Positions 1 through 9,437 are shown, numbered from the stretch's first letter. The stretch is DNA of 64,000 bases from Pseudomonas deceptionensis (GCF_900106095.1 NZ_FNUD01000002.1:1075501-1139500), one strand, 5' to 3'. The notes: generated by a model from the letters alone, not told the origin. Translations and numbers: made by a program.

Positions 1-175
1 CCACGCTGGCGCCTACGAGTACGCCAATGGCCGGCATGGCTGCCATCACGCCAATCGCAAACCCGCCATAGCCCCAGCTTTCGAGTCGAAACGATACCAG
101 CGGCATGCTCACGCCCAATGCCAGGCCGACACTGAGGACCGAGGCCAGCACGGCGAAATAAGTCGCCCAACGCAT
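1..175 (-). CDS. MFS transporter, N-terminal fragment
   Basis: The gene runs off the left edge, so only about the first 58 codons are visible. The start is the ATG whose complement lies at 173-175. The residues seen begin MRWATYFAVLAS and continue into a hydrophobic first helix, then a loop and a second glycine/alanine-rich helix (GGFAIGVMAAMPAIGVLVGA). This is the usual start of a 12-helix major facilitator in the inner membrane. The substrate cannot be inferred. Whether it is co-transcribed with kauB is uncertain, because a REP element separates them. Confidence 0.6.
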   Translation of the reverse strand, partial: MRWATYFAVLASVLSVGLALGVSMPLVSFRLESWGYGGFAIGVMAAMPAIGVLVGASV

Positions 176-207
176 GTCTGCGCTCCAATTGTGTTGTGTA
201 AAACCAT

Positions 208-294
208 TGTGGGAGCGAGCCTGGTCGCGAAGAAAACACTGCGGTCTGTCCGTCAGACCCGGTGCTGCCATCGCGAGCAGGCTCGCTCCCACAA
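208..294. repeat. REP pair (BIME-like), GAGCGAGCC family
   Basis: Two inverted copies of a Pseudomonas REP core, TGTGGGAGCGAGCCTGGTCGCGA and its complement, flank about 40 bases that contain a further small hairpin. The element lies between the end of kauB and the truncated MFS gene. Two further copies of the same family are at 10429-10507 and 39231-39285. Such elements can stabilise mRNA ends or bind gyrase or IHF; here only the sequence is evident. Confidence 0.9.
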
Positions 295-312
295 GGTGTA
301 GCGTTTAGATGT

Positions 313-1806
313 TTACAGCTTGATCCAGGTGGACTTCAGCTCGGTGTATTTGTCGAACGCGTGCAGCGACTTGTCACGGCCGTTGCCCGACTGTTTGAAA
401 CCGCCAAACGGAGCAGTCATGTCGCCGCCATCGTACTGGTTGACCCAAACGCTGCCGGCACGCAGTGCCTTGGCGGTCAGGTGAGCCTTGGAGATATCCG
501 CTGTCCAGACCGCAGCGGCCAGGCCGTATGGCGTGTCGTTGGCAATCTGGATGGCTTCTTCGGCAGTGTCGAAGGTGATAACCGACAACACCGGGCCGAA
601 AATTTCTTCCTGGGCGATTTTCATCGCGTTGCTAACGCCGTCGAAAATGGTCGGTTCAACGTAGGTTCCACCGGTTTCTTGCAGGATCTGATTACCGCCC
701 GCTACCAGTTTTGCGCCTTCACTGTGGCCGGACTTGATGTACGACAGCACGGTATTCATTTGCTGGGTATCCACCAGGGCACCCACGGTGGTGGCCGGGT
801 CCAGCGGGTTGCCGGGCTTCCAGCCTTTGAGGGCTTCGATCACCAGCGGCAGGAACGTGTCCTTGATCGAGCGCTCGACCAGCAGGCGCGAACCGGCGGT
901 GCAGACTTCGCCCTGGTTGAAGGCGATGGCGCTGGCCGCGGATTCGGCCGCAGCCTGCAGGTCCGGTGCGTCGGCGAAGACGATGTTAGGGCTCTTGCCG
1001 CCTGCTTCAAGCCAGACGCGCTTCATGTTGGACTCGCCGGAATAGATCATCAGTTGCTTGGCGATCTTGGTCGAACCGGTGAACACCAGAGTGTCGACGT
1101 CCATGTGCAGGGCCAAGGCCTTGCCGACGGTGTGACCATAGCCCGGCAGCACGTTGAGCACGCCCGCAGGGATACCGGCTTCAACGGCCAGAGCTGCGAT
1201 ACGGATGGCGGTCAGCGGGGATTTTTCGGACGGCTTCAGGATTACCGAGTTACCGGTCGACAGTGCCGGTCCCAGTTTCCAGCAGGCCATCATCAGCGGG
1301 AAGTTCCACGGCACGATGGCAGCAACAACGCCCACCGGCTCGCGAGTCACCAGGCCCAGCTGGTTGTGCGGGGTGGCAGCGACTTCATCGTAGATCTTGT
1401 CGATGGCTTCACCGCTCCAGCTCAACGCACCGGCGGCGCCAGGCACGTCGATGCCCAGGGAGTCACTGATGGGCTTGCCCATGTCCAGGGTTTCAAGCAG
1501 GGCCAGCTCTTCAGCATGTTCCTTGAGCAGGCCGGCGAAACGGATCATGGTGGCTTTGCGCTTGGCCGGAGCCAGTCGCGACCACACGCCGGACTCAAAG
1601 GTTTTGCGTGCGTTTTCTACGGCGCGCTGTGCGTCGGCGGCATCGCAGCTGGCTACTTTACCCAGCAAGCGGCCATCGACCGGGCTGAGGCACTCGAACG
1701 TTTCATTGGAGACTGCGGCGGTGTATTCACCGTTGATGTAGGCGCGGCCTTCGATCTTCAGCTGTTGGGCCCGTTGTTCCCAGTCAGCACGCGTCAGGGT
1801 GGTCAT
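313..1806 (-). CDS. kauB: Aldehyde dehydrogenase, KauB-type
   Basis: This 497-residue NAD(P)-dependent aldehyde dehydrogenase is of full length for the family. The active-site residues are visible: Asn168 in PWNF, Glu267 in WLEAGGKSPN and the nucleophile Cys302 in GEVCTAGSR, with a Rossmann-type FTGST motif around 242. It is closest in pattern to KauB/PuuC enzymes, which oxidise 4-guanidinobutyraldehyde, 4-aminobutyraldehyde and related aldehydes from arginine and polyamine breakdown in the cytoplasm. In P. aeruginosa kauB lies just upstream of the rpmG/rpmB region, as here. A strong AGGAGG precedes the start. The exact aldehyde is inferred from synteny. Confidence 0.85.
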   Translation of the reverse strand: MTTLTRADWEQRAQQLKIEGRAYINGEYTAAVSNETFECLSPVDGRLLGKVASCDAADAQRAVENARKTFESGVWSRLAPAKRKATMIRFAGLLKEHAEELALLETLDMGKPISDSLGIDVPGAAGALSWSGEAIDKIYDEVAATPHNQLGLVTREPVGVVAAIVPWNFPLMMACWKLGPALSTGNSVILKPSEKSPLTAIRIAALAVEAGIPAGVLNVLPGYGHTVGKALALHMDVDTLVFTGSTKIAKQLMIYSGESNMKRVWLEAGGKSPNIVFADAPDLQAAAESAASAIAFNQGEVCTAGSRLLVERSIKDTFLPLVIEALKGWKPGNPLDPATTVGALVDTQQMNTVLSYIKSGHSEGAKLVAGGNQILQETGGTYVEPTIFDGVSNAMKIAQEEIFGPVLSVITFDTAEEAIQIANDTPYGLAAAVWTADISKAHLTAKALRAGSVWVNQYDGGDMTAPFGGFKQSGNGRDKSLHAFDKYTELKSTWIKL

Positions 1807-1975
1807 TCGAGTGTCCTCCTCTTATTGAAATGGAAGCGTCACCCTAAACCAGTGGCCCTGGAACTTTCAATATATTTGACACAAGTGGCGCAAACGGCAT
1901 GGCTTGTTCGTTTTAATAAACATAGACTTTGGTCTTTCTGGCCACACATACCGCAATTTCGGGGGGACAAGAACC

Positions 1976-2338
1976 ATGAGCATCGCAACCATCGTCGATT
2001 TCAGCACTGCCAACACCCAGGCTGACCGCTTCAGCCCGGCACCGGAAAAAGTGCTCAAGGGCGCCCCCGAACAAGTTATCCACAATCACTACAACAGCCC
2101 GTGCGGGCAGATGAGTGCCGGGGTGTGGGAAGGTGCTGTGGGCCAGTGGACGGTCAATTACACCGAGCACGAATATTGCGAAATCGTGCAAGGCGTTTCC
2201 GTTCTTCGTGATCATGAAGGTAGCGCCAAGACTCTCCGGGCGGGCGATCGTTTTGTCATCCCGGCAGGGTTTCGCGGGACATGGGAAGTGCTGGAGCCGT
2301 GTCGGAAAATTTACGTAGTCTTTGAACAGAAGTCTTGA
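1976..2338 (+). CDS. Cupin-domain protein
   Basis: A 120-residue single-domain cupin of the small DUF861/EutQ-like type. It carries the signature of a beta barrel: a glutamate-rich first motif (YTEHEYCEIVQG), followed by GDRFVIPAGFRGTWEV. I chose the ATG at 1976 because a G-rich Shine-Dalgarno stretch (GGGGGGAC) precedes it and the residues upstream do not look coded. It is divergent from kauB, so the 1807-1975 gap should carry both promoters. In pseudomonads such cupins often accompany amine or amino acid catabolic genes, but its ligand and function are unknown. Confidence 0.75.
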   Translation: MSIATIVDFSTANTQADRFSPAPEKVLKGAPEQVIHNHYNSPCGQMSAGVWEGAVGQWTVNYTEHEYCEIVQGVSVLRDHEGSAKTLRAGDRFVIPAGFRGTWEVLEPCRKIYVVFEQKS

Positions 2339-2360
2339 AACTACTGATTTAGAGCACCTG

Positions 2361-2396
2361 AAAGCCCCGCCATCTATTGATGGCGGGGCTTTTTTG
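2361..2396 (+). terminator. Rho-independent terminator after cupin gene
   Basis: The stem AGCCCCGCCATC/GATGGCGGGGCT is followed by a run of T. It lies about 22 bases after the cupin stop codon. Confidence 0.9.
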
Positions 2397-2565
2397 TTTC
2401 CGCTCCCTGGACCTTCGGGGCATAAATTCAGAAACACTTCGGCATAACCGTCAGCGCCAATCTGGGCCAGTATCTGGAGGTGCCAACAACGGCACGGGGC
2501 ATCCATGGAATGGACAGGCCCTTGGCGTTATCGCTCATATTTGACGTTATTAAAAAGGAAGTTTT

Positions 2566-2859
2566 ATGTCTGACTCTACTGTTTCAAGAAGTCTTGTTCT
2601 GGCGGCCAGTGTTGTTCTGGGTGCTTGCTCGATGCCAGCGATGGCTGACGAACCCGGGCAGTGCAAAGCCGTCACCATCAACTTTCTGGTTGCGCCTGAA
2701 GCAACGCCTGCCCTGCTGGAAATGCTGCGCAAGGAATCGGGTGCAACAGAGGTTCGCGTTGAGGTGCCCGGCAAGGGTTATTCGAAGGACTATCGGTATG
2801 ATCGTCTTCGCGTGATCGTCGATGAGAACAACATCATGCAGAGCTACATGTGCGGCTGA
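2566..2859 (+). CDS. I78-family peptidase inhibitor-like exported protein
   Basis: A 97-residue exported protein. The N-terminal hydrophobic segment is followed by both a possible lipobox (LGAC, residues 18-21) and a signal peptidase I site (AMA before DEP), so it is either a lipoprotein or a free periplasmic protein. The C-terminal part, SKDYRYDRLRVIVDENN then I..S..CG, matches the I78 (potato-inhibitor-like) pattern of a DYRxDRLxVxVD core ending in CG. The family is believed to protect the periplasm from serine proteases. Downstream is a terminator shared with rpmG, read from the other side. Family assignment is by motif only. Confidence 0.65.
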   Translation: MSDSTVSRSLVLAASVVLGACSMPAMADEPGQCKAVTINFLVAPEATPALLEMLRKESGATEVRVEVPGKGYSKDYRYDRLRVIVDENNIMQSYMCG

Positions 2860-2890
2860 GGATGGCGGCACAGGCTGAATAACAGGCAAC

Positions 2891-2927
2891 AAAAAAGGCC
2901 CGTATCGTGAGATATGGGCCTTTTTTG
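2891..2927. terminator. Bidirectional terminator between I78-like gene and rpmG
   Basis: The hairpin AAAAAAGGCCCGTATC/GATATGGGCCTTTTTT has A and T tracts on both sides, so it can stop transcription from both convergent genes. Confidence 0.9.
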
Positions 2928-2943
2928 TAAGAAGTAAAACCAA

Positions 2944-3099
2944 TTACTTGATTTTGGCTTCTTTGTAGATCACGTGCTTGCGAACCCGCGGATCGAATTT
3001 TTTGATTTCGATTTTGTCCGGAGTGGTGCGCTTGTTCTTATCAGTGGTGTAGAAATGGCCTGTACCAGCGCTCGACACCAAACGGATCAATTCACGCAT
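2944..3099 (-). CDS. rpmG: 50S ribosomal protein L33
   Basis: A 51-codon gene. Reading the minus strand gives [20 protein letters not shown] and then a basic stretch ending YKEAKIK, which is L33. It is a structural protein of the large ribosomal subunit near the E site. This copy lacks the paired CxxC zinc motifs, so it is the zinc-independent (C-minus) form. It lies 11 bases downstream of rpmB in the same orientation, the standard rpmB-rpmG operon. Confidence 0.97.
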   Translation of the reverse strand: MRELIRLVSSAGTGHFYTTDKNKRTTPDKIEIKKFDPRVRKHVIYKEAKIK

Positions 3100-3110
3100 G
3101 ATTAGCTCCC

Positions 3111-3344
3111 TTAGATCTTGCCAGCACGGCGGATTTCGGCCAGCACGACAGTAATGCCACGCTTGTCGATGATACGCATGCCTTTAGCAGATACGCGCAG
3201 ACGCACAAAACGTTTCTCTTCTTCAACCCAGAAGCGGTGATGCTGCAGGTTCGGCAGGAAACGACGACGGGTTTTGTTATTTGCGTGGGAAATGTTATTC
3301 CCAGTCACCGGACCCTTACCGGTAACTTGACAGACTCTCGACAT
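3111..3344 (-). CDS. rpmB: 50S ribosomal protein L28
   Basis: A 77-residue L28, starting [20 protein letters not shown], which is the conserved N-terminus. The length is normal. It is required for assembly of the 50S subunit. It is the first gene of the rpmB-rpmG operon. A good sigma70 promoter lies about 150 bases upstream (3491-3519), giving a long leader with a GC-rich hairpin (about 3369-3388) close to the start codon. Confidence 0.97.
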   Translation of the reverse strand: MSRVCQVTGKGPVTGNNISHANNKTRRRFLPNLQHHRFWVEEEKRFVRLRVSAKGMRIIDKRGITVVLAEIRRAGKI

Positions 3345-3844
3345 GCCTCAGCCCTCTAAAACCACATGCCCAACCCGGCATGGGTTGGCCGCTTAATCTC
3401 TCAGTCATGGCGCCAGGCGCCGCGTTTCTTTAAGGGTCTTACCGGCTACACCTACAAAGCAGGAACCGGGCCCCTAGAAAAGAGCGCTGCTTTATACCAG
3501 AAAGACTAAAGAGCAACAACAAGCAGTGTGATTTGGTGTGATTAATGAAGCTGCCATTTTAACGCCAATCCACGCGGCGTCTATGCCTGACTGGGTTTTA
3601 CCGCTCGTCGCAGGGTGAAAGGTTTCAGGTGGCAATTGCACCTGTGTGCGCTGCTGCGGGTTGCGACAGGGAGTGTGGAAGTGCCGGAAAACAGGCTGTT
3701 TTGCAACTGTTCGCACCCTTCGGCAGCGGCTACAGGCCCGTAATACGATTAAAAAGTAGTCATTTGGCGAGCAGAACACTAGGGTAAGAGTTTTCCAGAC
3801 TGCACTTGCAGATGGTACTCATCGACTTGCACAGGAAACAACTC
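3345..3844. other. 500-bp intergenic region, rpmB leader and dppA-like upstream region
   Basis: No gene is supported here. The left part is the leader and promoter of rpmB (minus strand), with an inverted repeat CCAACCC/GGGTTGG at about 3369-3388. A lone half of the second REP family (CGGCAGCGGCTACAGG) is at about 3721-3736. The right part holds the unseen promoter of the peptide-binding protein gene. Small ORFs in the region show no coding signature. Confidence 0.6.
3491..3519 (-). promoter_or_regulatory. Sigma70 promoter of rpmB-rpmG
   Basis: On the minus strand the sequence reads TTGTTG, 17 bases, TATAAA. This is a near-consensus spacing and -10 box, upstream of rpmB with no other gene between. 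Confidence 0.6.
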
Positions 3845-5431
3845 ATGCGCCTTGCTGCCATCCCCTTTTTGCTTGCCTTTGGCTTGAGCCCGTTGGCCCA
3901 GGCGGCCACCTTGAGCGTTTGCACCGAGGCCAGCCCTGAAGGGTTCGATGTGGTGCAGTACAACTCTCTCAGTACCACCAATGCCTCGGCAGACGTGCTG
4001 ATGAACCGTCTGGTGGACTTTGACGCCCAGGCGGCCCGGTTGGTGCCGGGGCTGGCGCAAAGCTGGTCAGTGTCCCCTGATGGGCTTGTGTACGACTTCA
4101 AACTGCGTCCCGGGGTCAAGTTCCATAGCACGCCTTACTTCACGCCAACCCGTGAGTTGAATGCCGAAGACGTACGTTTCAGCTTCGAGCGCATGCTGGA
4201 CCCCGCCAACCCGTGGCACAAGGTGGCGCAAAGCGGTTTCCCCCACGCGCAATCCTTGCAGTTGCCTGAGTTGATCAAAAAGATCGAAACCCCGGACCCG
4301 CTAACCGTCCGCTTCACCCTGAGCCACCCGGATTCGACCTTTTTGCCGGCGCTGAGCATGGGTTTTGCGTCGATCTATTCGGCCGAATACGCCGACAAGC
4401 TGATGAAAGCCGGCACTCCGGAGCTGATGAACAGTCAGCCGATCGGTACAGGGCCTTTCGTGTTCAACCGTTTCCAGAAAGATGCCGTGGTGCGCTACAA
4501 GGCCAACCCGGACTACTTCGCAGGCAAACCCGCGGTTGATGGGCTGATTTTTGCCATCACCCCGGACGCCAACGTGCGCCTGCAAAAACTGCGGCGCAAT
4601 GAGTGCCAGATTGCACTTTCGCCCAAGCCGCTGGATGTGGAAGCCGCCAGCAAAGACCCTGCGTTGGCGGTGACTCGAACCCCGGCCTTCATGACTGCGT
4701 TTGTGGCCATTAACAGCCAGCATCCACCGCTGGACAAGCCAGAGGTGCGCCAGGCCATCAACCTGGCCTTCGACAAGAACACCTACCTCAAGGCCGTATT
4801 CGAAAACAGCGCGCAGGCGGCCAACGGCATTTACCCTGCCACCACCTGGAGTTACGCCAAGGACTTGCCGGGGTATGCCCACGACCCGAAAAAGGCCCGC
4901 GAGCTTCTGGCCAGGGCCGGTCTTAAAGACGGTTTCAAAACCACCATCTGGACGCGCCCTACAGGCAGCGTGCTAAACCCCAACCCGAGTCTGGGCGCGC
5001 AGTTGCTGCAGGCCGATCTGGCCCAGATCGGGATCAAGGCAGACATCCGGGTTATCGAGTGGGGCGAGCTGATCCGTCGCGCCAAGGCGGGCGAGCACGA
5101 CCTGCTGTTTATGGGCTGGGCGGGTGACAACGGCGATCCGGATAACTTCCTGACGCCGCAATTTTCGTGTGCGGCAGTGAAGTCCGGTACCAATTTTGCG
5201 CGCTATTGCGACAAGACCCTGGATGGTTTGATCAGCCAGGGTAAAACCCTCAGCGATCAGGACAAGCGCAGTGCGTTGTATCAAAAGGCTCAAGAACTGA
5301 TCCAGCAGCAGGCGTTGTGGCTGCCGCTGGCGCATCCAACGGCCTACGCACTAACCCGAAGTAATGTGCAGGGTTATCAGGTGAGTCCTTTTGGACGTCA
5401 GGACTTTTCGACGGTCAGCCTCAAGCCCTGA
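3845..5431 (+). CDS. ABC transporter peptide-binding protein, DppA family
   Basis: A 528-residue periplasmic solute-binding protein of the SBP_bac_5 family. The signal peptide is clear (MRLAAIPFLLAFGLSPLAQA, cut before ATLSVC). The following CTEASPEGFD, the SWSVSPDGLVYDFKLRPGVKFH block, and the AEDVRFSFERMLDP block are typical of DppA/OppA proteins that deliver di- or oligopeptides to an inner-membrane ABC importer. I chose the ATG at 3845 because it begins the signal peptide and follows an AGGAAAC. No permease or ATPase genes adjoin, so it is an orphan receptor that must share a transporter encoded elsewhere. The ligand is unknown. It ends 3 bases before the convergent radC. Confidence 0.85.
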   Translation: MRLAAIPFLLAFGLSPLAQAATLSVCTEASPEGFDVVQYNSLSTTNASADVLMNRLVDFDAQAARLVPGLAQSWSVSPDGLVYDFKLRPGVKFHSTPYFTPTRELNAEDVRFSFERMLDPANPWHKVAQSGFPHAQSLQLPELIKKIETPDPLTVRFTLSHPDSTFLPALSMGFASIYSAEYADKLMKAGTPELMNSQPIGTGPFVFNRFQKDAVVRYKANPDYFAGKPAVDGLIFAITPDANVRLQKLRRNECQIALSPKPLDVEAASKDPALAVTRTPAFMTAFVAINSQHPPLDKPEVRQAINLAFDKNTYLKAVFENSAQAANGIYPATTWSYAKDLPGYAHDPKKARELLARAGLKDGFKTTIWTRPTGSVLNPNPSLGAQLLQADLAQIGIKADIRVIEWGELIRRAKAGEHDLLFMGWAGDNGDPDNFLTPQFSCAAVKSGTNFARYCDKTLDGLISQGKTLSDQDKRSALYQKAQELIQQQALWLPLAHPTAYALTRSNVQGYQVSPFGRQDFSTVSLKP

Positions 5432-5434
5432 GCC

Positions 5435-6109
5435 TTACATCCAGCCGTATTCGACCATCGACAGCGGTTCGCCATCACCAATGATGAAGTGATCCAGCAC
5501 TCGTACTTCGATCAGATCCAGCGCCTCGGTGAGGCGCTTGGTCAGCGTGCGGTCGGCCTGGCTGGGGTCGGTGATGCCCGAGGGGTGGTTGTGGCAAAAG
5601 ATCACAGCTGCCGCGTTATGGGCAAGGGCGCGCTTGACCACTTGGCGCGGGTAAACGCTGGCGCTGTCGATGGAGCCTCTGAACAGCACTTCAAAGGCCA
5701 GCATGCGGTGTTTGGAGTCCAGAAACAGACAGCCGAAAACTTCGTGGGGTTCATGGCGCAGAAGCGACTTCAGGTAGTCGCGAACCGCTTGCGGGCTCTC
5801 TAGCGCGGAGTCGCGGCGCAGGCGTTCGGCCAAGTGACGGCGGCTCATTTCCAGCACCGCCTGCAACTGGCTGAACTTGGCGGGGCCCAGCCCGAGCTGG
5901 CGACAGAACGCGCGCAGATCGGCTTCCAGCAAGGCTCGCAGGCTGCCGAATTCAGTGAGTAAATGACGGGCCAGATCGACCGCGCTTTTGCCCGAAACCC
6001 CGGTGCGCAGGAAGATGGCCAGCAGTTCGGCGTCGGAAAGGCTGGATGATCCGTGCTCCAAAAGCTTCTCTCGCGGACGTTCCGCCGCGGGCCAATCTCT
6101 TATGCTCAT
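5435..6109 (-). CDS. radC: RadC family protein (JAMM/MPN+ domain)
   Basis: 224 residues, the normal length. An N-terminal helix-hairpin-helix-like region ([27 protein letters not shown], about 56-85) is followed by the JAMM metal site: Glu123, His173 and His175 in the HNHPSG motif, and Asp186. These are the residues expected for a zinc-dependent hydrolase fold. Despite its name, RadC is no longer thought to be a repair gene in E. coli, and its substrate is unsettled. It is divergent from coaBC and convergent with the DppA-like gene. Confidence 0.93.
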   Translation of the reverse strand: MSIRDWPAAERPREKLLEHGSSSLSDAELLAIFLRTGVSGKSAVDLARHLLTEFGSLRALLEADLRAFCRQLGLGPAKFSQLQAVLEMSRRHLAERLRRDSALESPQAVRDYLKSLLRHEPHEVFGCLFLDSKHRMLAFEVLFRGSIDSASVYPRQVVKRALAHNAAAVIFCHNHPSGITDPSQADRTLTKRLTEALDLIEVRVLDHFIIGDGEPLSMVEYGWM

Positions 6110-6219
6110 AACACCTCCTTGTGAGTTCCCTGACAGTCGCTGTGTTATCTTAGCCCATCATTTTTGCGTGGCATTTGGCCATTTTCCGCGCAGTCATCAT
6201 CGAACTAAAAGGCAGGCCT

Positions 6220-7428
6220 ATGCAGCGGCTGTATCGAAAACGCATTGTTTTGGGCGTCGGCGGCGGCATTGCTGCTTACAAGAGTGCAGAGCTGGTTCGC
6301 CGCCTGCTCGATCAAGGCGCAGAAGTGCGCGTTGTCATGACCCGTGGCGGCAGTGAGTTCATCACCCCCCTGACCATGCAGGCCCTGTCCGGGCACCCCG
6401 TTCATCTGGACTTGCTCGACCCTGCGGCAGAAGCCGCCATGGGCCATATCGAGCTGGCCAAGTGGGCGGACCTGGTGCTGATCGCGCCCGCGACGGCCGA
6501 CCTGATCGCCCGTCTTGCCCAAGGCCTGGCGAATGATCTGCTGACCACACTGGTGCTCGCCACCGATGCAACGGTGGCTATCGCGCCTGCGATGAACCAG
6601 GCCATGTGGCGTGACCCGGCGACCCAGGCCAATACCCGATTGCTTGAAAGTCGCGGTCTGCGCGTGTTTGGCCCGGCCTCCGGGAGCCAGGCCTGTGGTG
6701 ACGTGGGCTTCGGTCGCATGCTCGAAGCCGATGACCTGGTGCACTGCGCCGCCGAGTGCTTCCAGCGTCAGTTGCTGACCGGCAAGCACGTGCTGATCAC
6801 GGCTGGCCCGACCCAGGAAAATATCGATCCGGTGCGCTACATCACCAACCACAGCTCCGGGAAAATGGGCTTTGCCCTGGCCGAAGCGGCGGTCGAAGCC
6901 GGTGCCCGCGTGACGCTGATTACCGGTCCGGTGCACTTGCCGACCCCGGACCGGGTCAGCCGTATTGACGTGGTCAGTGCCCGTGACATGCTCGCAGCCT
7001 GTGAGGCGGCGATTCCGTGTGACGTGTTTATCGCTTCTGCGGCGGTTGCCGACTACCGCCCGGAAGTCGTTGCCCCGCAAAAACTCAAGAAAGACCCTAC
7101 CAAGGGCGACGGCCTGTTGCTGCAGATGGTGCGTAATCCAGACATTCTGGCCACCATCGCTTCGCGTCCTGACCGCCCTTTTAGTGTCGGCTTCGCCGCA
7201 GAAACCGAGCACTTGCTCGATTACGCTGCGCGCAAGTTGAAGGATAAAAACCTCGACCTGATTGTCGCCAACGATGTGGCTAACCCCAGCATTGGCTTCA
7301 ACAGCGAGGAAAACGCGTGCAGCGTGATTGACCGCGAACTGCACGCCACTGTGTTTGCCCAGACCAGCAAGGGCAAGATTGCCCGCCAGCTGATCACTTT
7401 TATCGCCGAACGTCTGAACCAGGTTTAA
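6220..7428 (+). CDS. coaBC: Bifunctional phosphopantothenoylcysteine decarboxylase/synthetase
   Basis: A 402-residue fusion that carries out two steps of coenzyme A synthesis: CoaB joins cysteine to 4'-phosphopantothenate, and CoaC decarboxylates the product. The N-terminal flavoprotein half shows [18 protein letters not shown], His76 in [10 protein letters not shown] and the PAMNQAMW motif. The C-terminal half begins near 185 with [20 protein letters not shown] and carries the KLKK loop. I chose the ATG at 6220, since the upstream extension is not conserved. It is followed after 5 bases by dut, the usual operon order. Confidence 0.97.
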   Translation: MQRLYRKRIVLGVGGGIAAYKSAELVRRLLDQGAEVRVVMTRGGSEFITPLTMQALSGHPVHLDLLDPAAEAAMGHIELAKWADLVLIAPATADLIARLAQGLANDLLTTLVLATDATVAIAPAMNQAMWRDPATQANTRLLESRGLRVFGPASGSQACGDVGFGRMLEADDLVHCAAECFQRQLLTGKHVLITAGPTQENIDPVRYITNHSSGKMGFALAEAAVEAGARVTLITGPVHLPTPDRVSRIDVVSARDMLAACEAAIPCDVFIASAAVADYRPEVVAPQKLKKDPTKGDGLLLQMVRNPDILATIASRPDRPFSVGFAAETEHLLDYAARKLKDKNLDLIVANDVANPSIGFNSEENACSVIDRELHATVFAQTSKGKIARQLITFIAERLNQV

Positions 7429-7433
7429 CTCGT

Positions 7434-7889
7434 ATGCACGCTTTGCAAGCCAAGATCCTCGACCCACGCATTGGTAACGAATTCCCGCTGCCGCAGTACG
7501 CCACGCCCGGCTCCGCCGGCCTTGACCTGCGCGCCATGCTTAAACAAGACACCGTTCTGGAGCCGGGTCAGACCCTGCTTATCCCGACCGGCCTGTCGGT
7601 GTACATCGGCGATCCGGGCCTTGCCGCGCTGATCCTGCCGCGCTCGGGCCTGGGTCACAAGCACGGTATCGTGCTGGGCAACCTGGTTGGTCTGATCGAC
7701 TCTGACTACCAGGGTGAATTGATGGTTTCGTGCTGGAACCGTGGCCAGACCGCATTCAACATCACGATCGGCGAGCGTATCGCTCAGCTGGTGCTGGTGC
7801 CGGTGGTGCAGGCGCATTTTGAGCTGGTCGAAGAATTCGACGAAAGCCAGCGTGGCGCTGGTGGTTTCGGCCATTCCGGCAAGCTCTGA
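7434..7889 (+). CDS. dut: dUTP diphosphatase
   Basis: A 151-residue trimeric dUTPase, hydrolysing dUTP to dUMP and pyrophosphate to keep uracil out of DNA and feed dTMP synthesis. The family motifs are in order: [46 protein letters not shown] and the C-terminal [10 protein letters not shown] arm that closes the active site. It lies directly after coaBC and before algC, the conserved Pseudomonas order. Confidence 0.97.
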   Translation: MHALQAKILDPRIGNEFPLPQYATPGSAGLDLRAMLKQDTVLEPGQTLLIPTGLSVYIGDPGLAALILPRSGLGHKHGIVLGNLVGLIDSDYQGELMVSCWNRGQTAFNITIGERIAQLVLVPVVQAHFELVEEFDESQRGAGGFGHSGKL

Positions 7890-7899
7890 GCATGCCGTG

Positions 7900-7926
7900 T
7901 CAGGTCAGGCGTTCTGCCTGACCTGA
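7900..7926 (+). repeat. Perfect inverted repeat after dut
   Basis: TCAGGTCAGGC and its exact complement are separated by five bases. The repeat sits in the dut-algC gap and lacks a T run, so it is a stable mRNA hairpin rather than a classical terminator. It may trim or partly terminate the dut transcript ahead of algC. Confidence 0.6.
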
Positions 7927-8039
7927 TCCGTTTGGCGTGGTAATTCAGGATGAAATTCACGCAGATGTATTTACCCTCTTCGTTGTCCACATCGATGTCG
8001 CCCCCTCCCGAATCCTCAGAACATGGAGTCCCCTCTGCA

Positions 8040-9437
8040 ATGATTAGCCAAGCTTCGGTCGCCCCCCAATTCCCAGACAGCATTTTTCGCGCCTACGACA
8101 TTCGTGGCGTGGTCCCCCAAACCCTGACCGCTGAAACCGCGTACTGGATTGGCCGAGCTATTGGTGCCGAGAGTCTGGCCAAGAACGAGCCACACGTGTC
8201 AGTTGGGCGGGACGGTCGCTTGTCCGGCCCTGAATTGGTCGAGCGTTTGATACAGGGTGTGGCAGACAGTGGCTGCAAGGTCAGCGATGTGGGCCTGGTG
8301 CCGACGCCAGCGCTGTATTACGCGGCTAACGTGCTGGCGGGCAAGTCGGGCGTAATGCTCACGGGCAGCCATAACCCGTCGAACTACAACGGTTTTAAAA
8401 TCGTGATCGCGGGCGATACTCTTGCCAACGAACAGATTCAGGCGCTACACACGCGTTTGAAAACCAACGATCTGAGCTGGGGCGAGGGCAGCATCGAGCG
8501 TGTAGATATTCTGTCGCGCTACGCAGATGTAATTACTCAGGACATCAAGCTGGTCAAGCGTCTGAAAGTAGTGGTGGACTGTGGCAACGGTGCTGCGGGT
8601 GTAATTGCACCGCAACTGATTGAGGCCTTGGGTTGTGAGGTGATTCCGTTGTTCTGCGAGGTGGATGGCAACTTCCCCAACCATCACCCGGACCCCGGCA
8701 AACCAGAAAACCTGGTGGATTTGATCGCCAAGGTTAAAGAGACCAATGCCGATATCGGGTTGGCCTTTGATGGTGATGGCGATCGCGTGGGTGTAGTGAC
8801 CAATACGGGCACCATGGTGTTTCCGGATCGCTTACTGATGCTGTTCGCCCAGGATGTGCTGGAGCGCAACCCGGCGGCCGAGATCATTTTCGATGTGAAA
8901 TGCACACGCCGCCTGGCACCTTGGATCGAAGAGTGTGGCGGTCGGCCACTGATGTGGAAGACCGGCCATTCATTGATCAAAAAGAAGATGAAAGAAACCG
9001 GTGCCTTGCTCGCCGGTGAAATGAGCGGGCATATCTTTTTCAAAGAGCGCTGGTTCGGTTTCGATGACGGTATTTACAGCGCTGCGCGCCTGCTGGAGAT
9101 CCTCAGCAAGCGTCAGGAGACGTGCGAAGAGCTGTTTGAGGCTTTCCCGAACGATATTTCCACGCCTGAGATCAATATCGATGTGACGGATGAGAGCAAA
9201 TTCAGCATCATTGAAGCCCTGCACGACGCCCAATGGGGTGACGGCGCCGAGCTGACGTCCATTGATGGCGTGCGGGTCGACTACCCGCATGGCTGGGGCC
9301 TGGTTCGCGCGTCCAATACCACGCCGGTGCTGGTGCTGCGATTTGAGGCCGAAACCGAGGCCGAACTGCAACGTATCAAGGACGTCTTTCACGCCCAGCT
9401 CGGGCGTGTGGCCCCTGATCTCCAACTACCGTTTTGA
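8040..9437 (+). CDS. algC: Phosphomannomutase/phosphoglucomutase
   Basis: A 465-residue alpha-D-phosphohexomutase interconverting mannose- or glucose-6-phosphate and the 1-phosphates. It supplies precursors for alginate, LPS core, rhamnolipid and other exopolysaccharides. The catalytic phosphoserine is Ser110 in TGSHNPSNYNGFK. The metal loop is Asp244/246/248 in DGDGDR, and the substrate loop GEMSGH and the phosphate-binding SNTTP follow. The frame is open upstream to 7950, but I chose 8040 (ATG, GGAG about 11 bases before), which gives the length and N-terminus of known AlgC. In P. aeruginosa algC is a target of the sRNA ErsA, whose likely locus is at about 59577-59710. Confidence 0.95.
   Translation: MISQASVAPQFPDSIFRAYDIRGVVPQTLTAETAYWIGRAIGAESLAKNEPHVSVGRDGRLSGPELVERLIQGVADSGCKVSDVGLVPTPALYYAANVLAGKSGVMLTGSHNPSNYNGFKIVIAGDTLANEQIQALHTRLKTNDLSWGEGSIERVDILSRYADVITQDIKLVKRLKVVVDCGNGAAGVIAPQLIEALGCEVIPLFCEVDGNFPNHHPDPGKPENLVDLIAKVKETNADIGLAFDGDGDRVGVVTNTGTMVFPDRLLMLFAQDVLERNPAAEIIFDVKCTRRLAPWIEECGGRPLMWKTGHSLIKKKMKETGALLAGEMSGHIFFKERWFGFDDGIYSAARLLEILSKRQETCEELFEAFPNDISTPEINIDVTDESKFSIIEALHDAQWGDGAELTSIDGVRVDYPHGWGLVRASNTTPVLVLRFEAETEAELQRIKDVFHAQLGRVAPDLQLPF

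Noticed and set aside
1876..1905. TTGACA-like -35 box upstream of the cupin gene
   Set aside because: No acceptable -10 box 16-18 bases downstream, and no sigma54 -24/-12 pattern.
262..2025. Long plus-strand ORF of 587 codons
   Set aside because: It is antisense to kauB, which has every catalytic residue of the ALDH family. Its product is a typical high-GC shadow, rich in Gly, Arg, Gln and His.
7950..8039. N-terminal extension of AlgC
   Set aside because: The extra 30 residues (Ser/Pro-rich) are not in AlgC proteins and the ATG at 8040 gives the family length.
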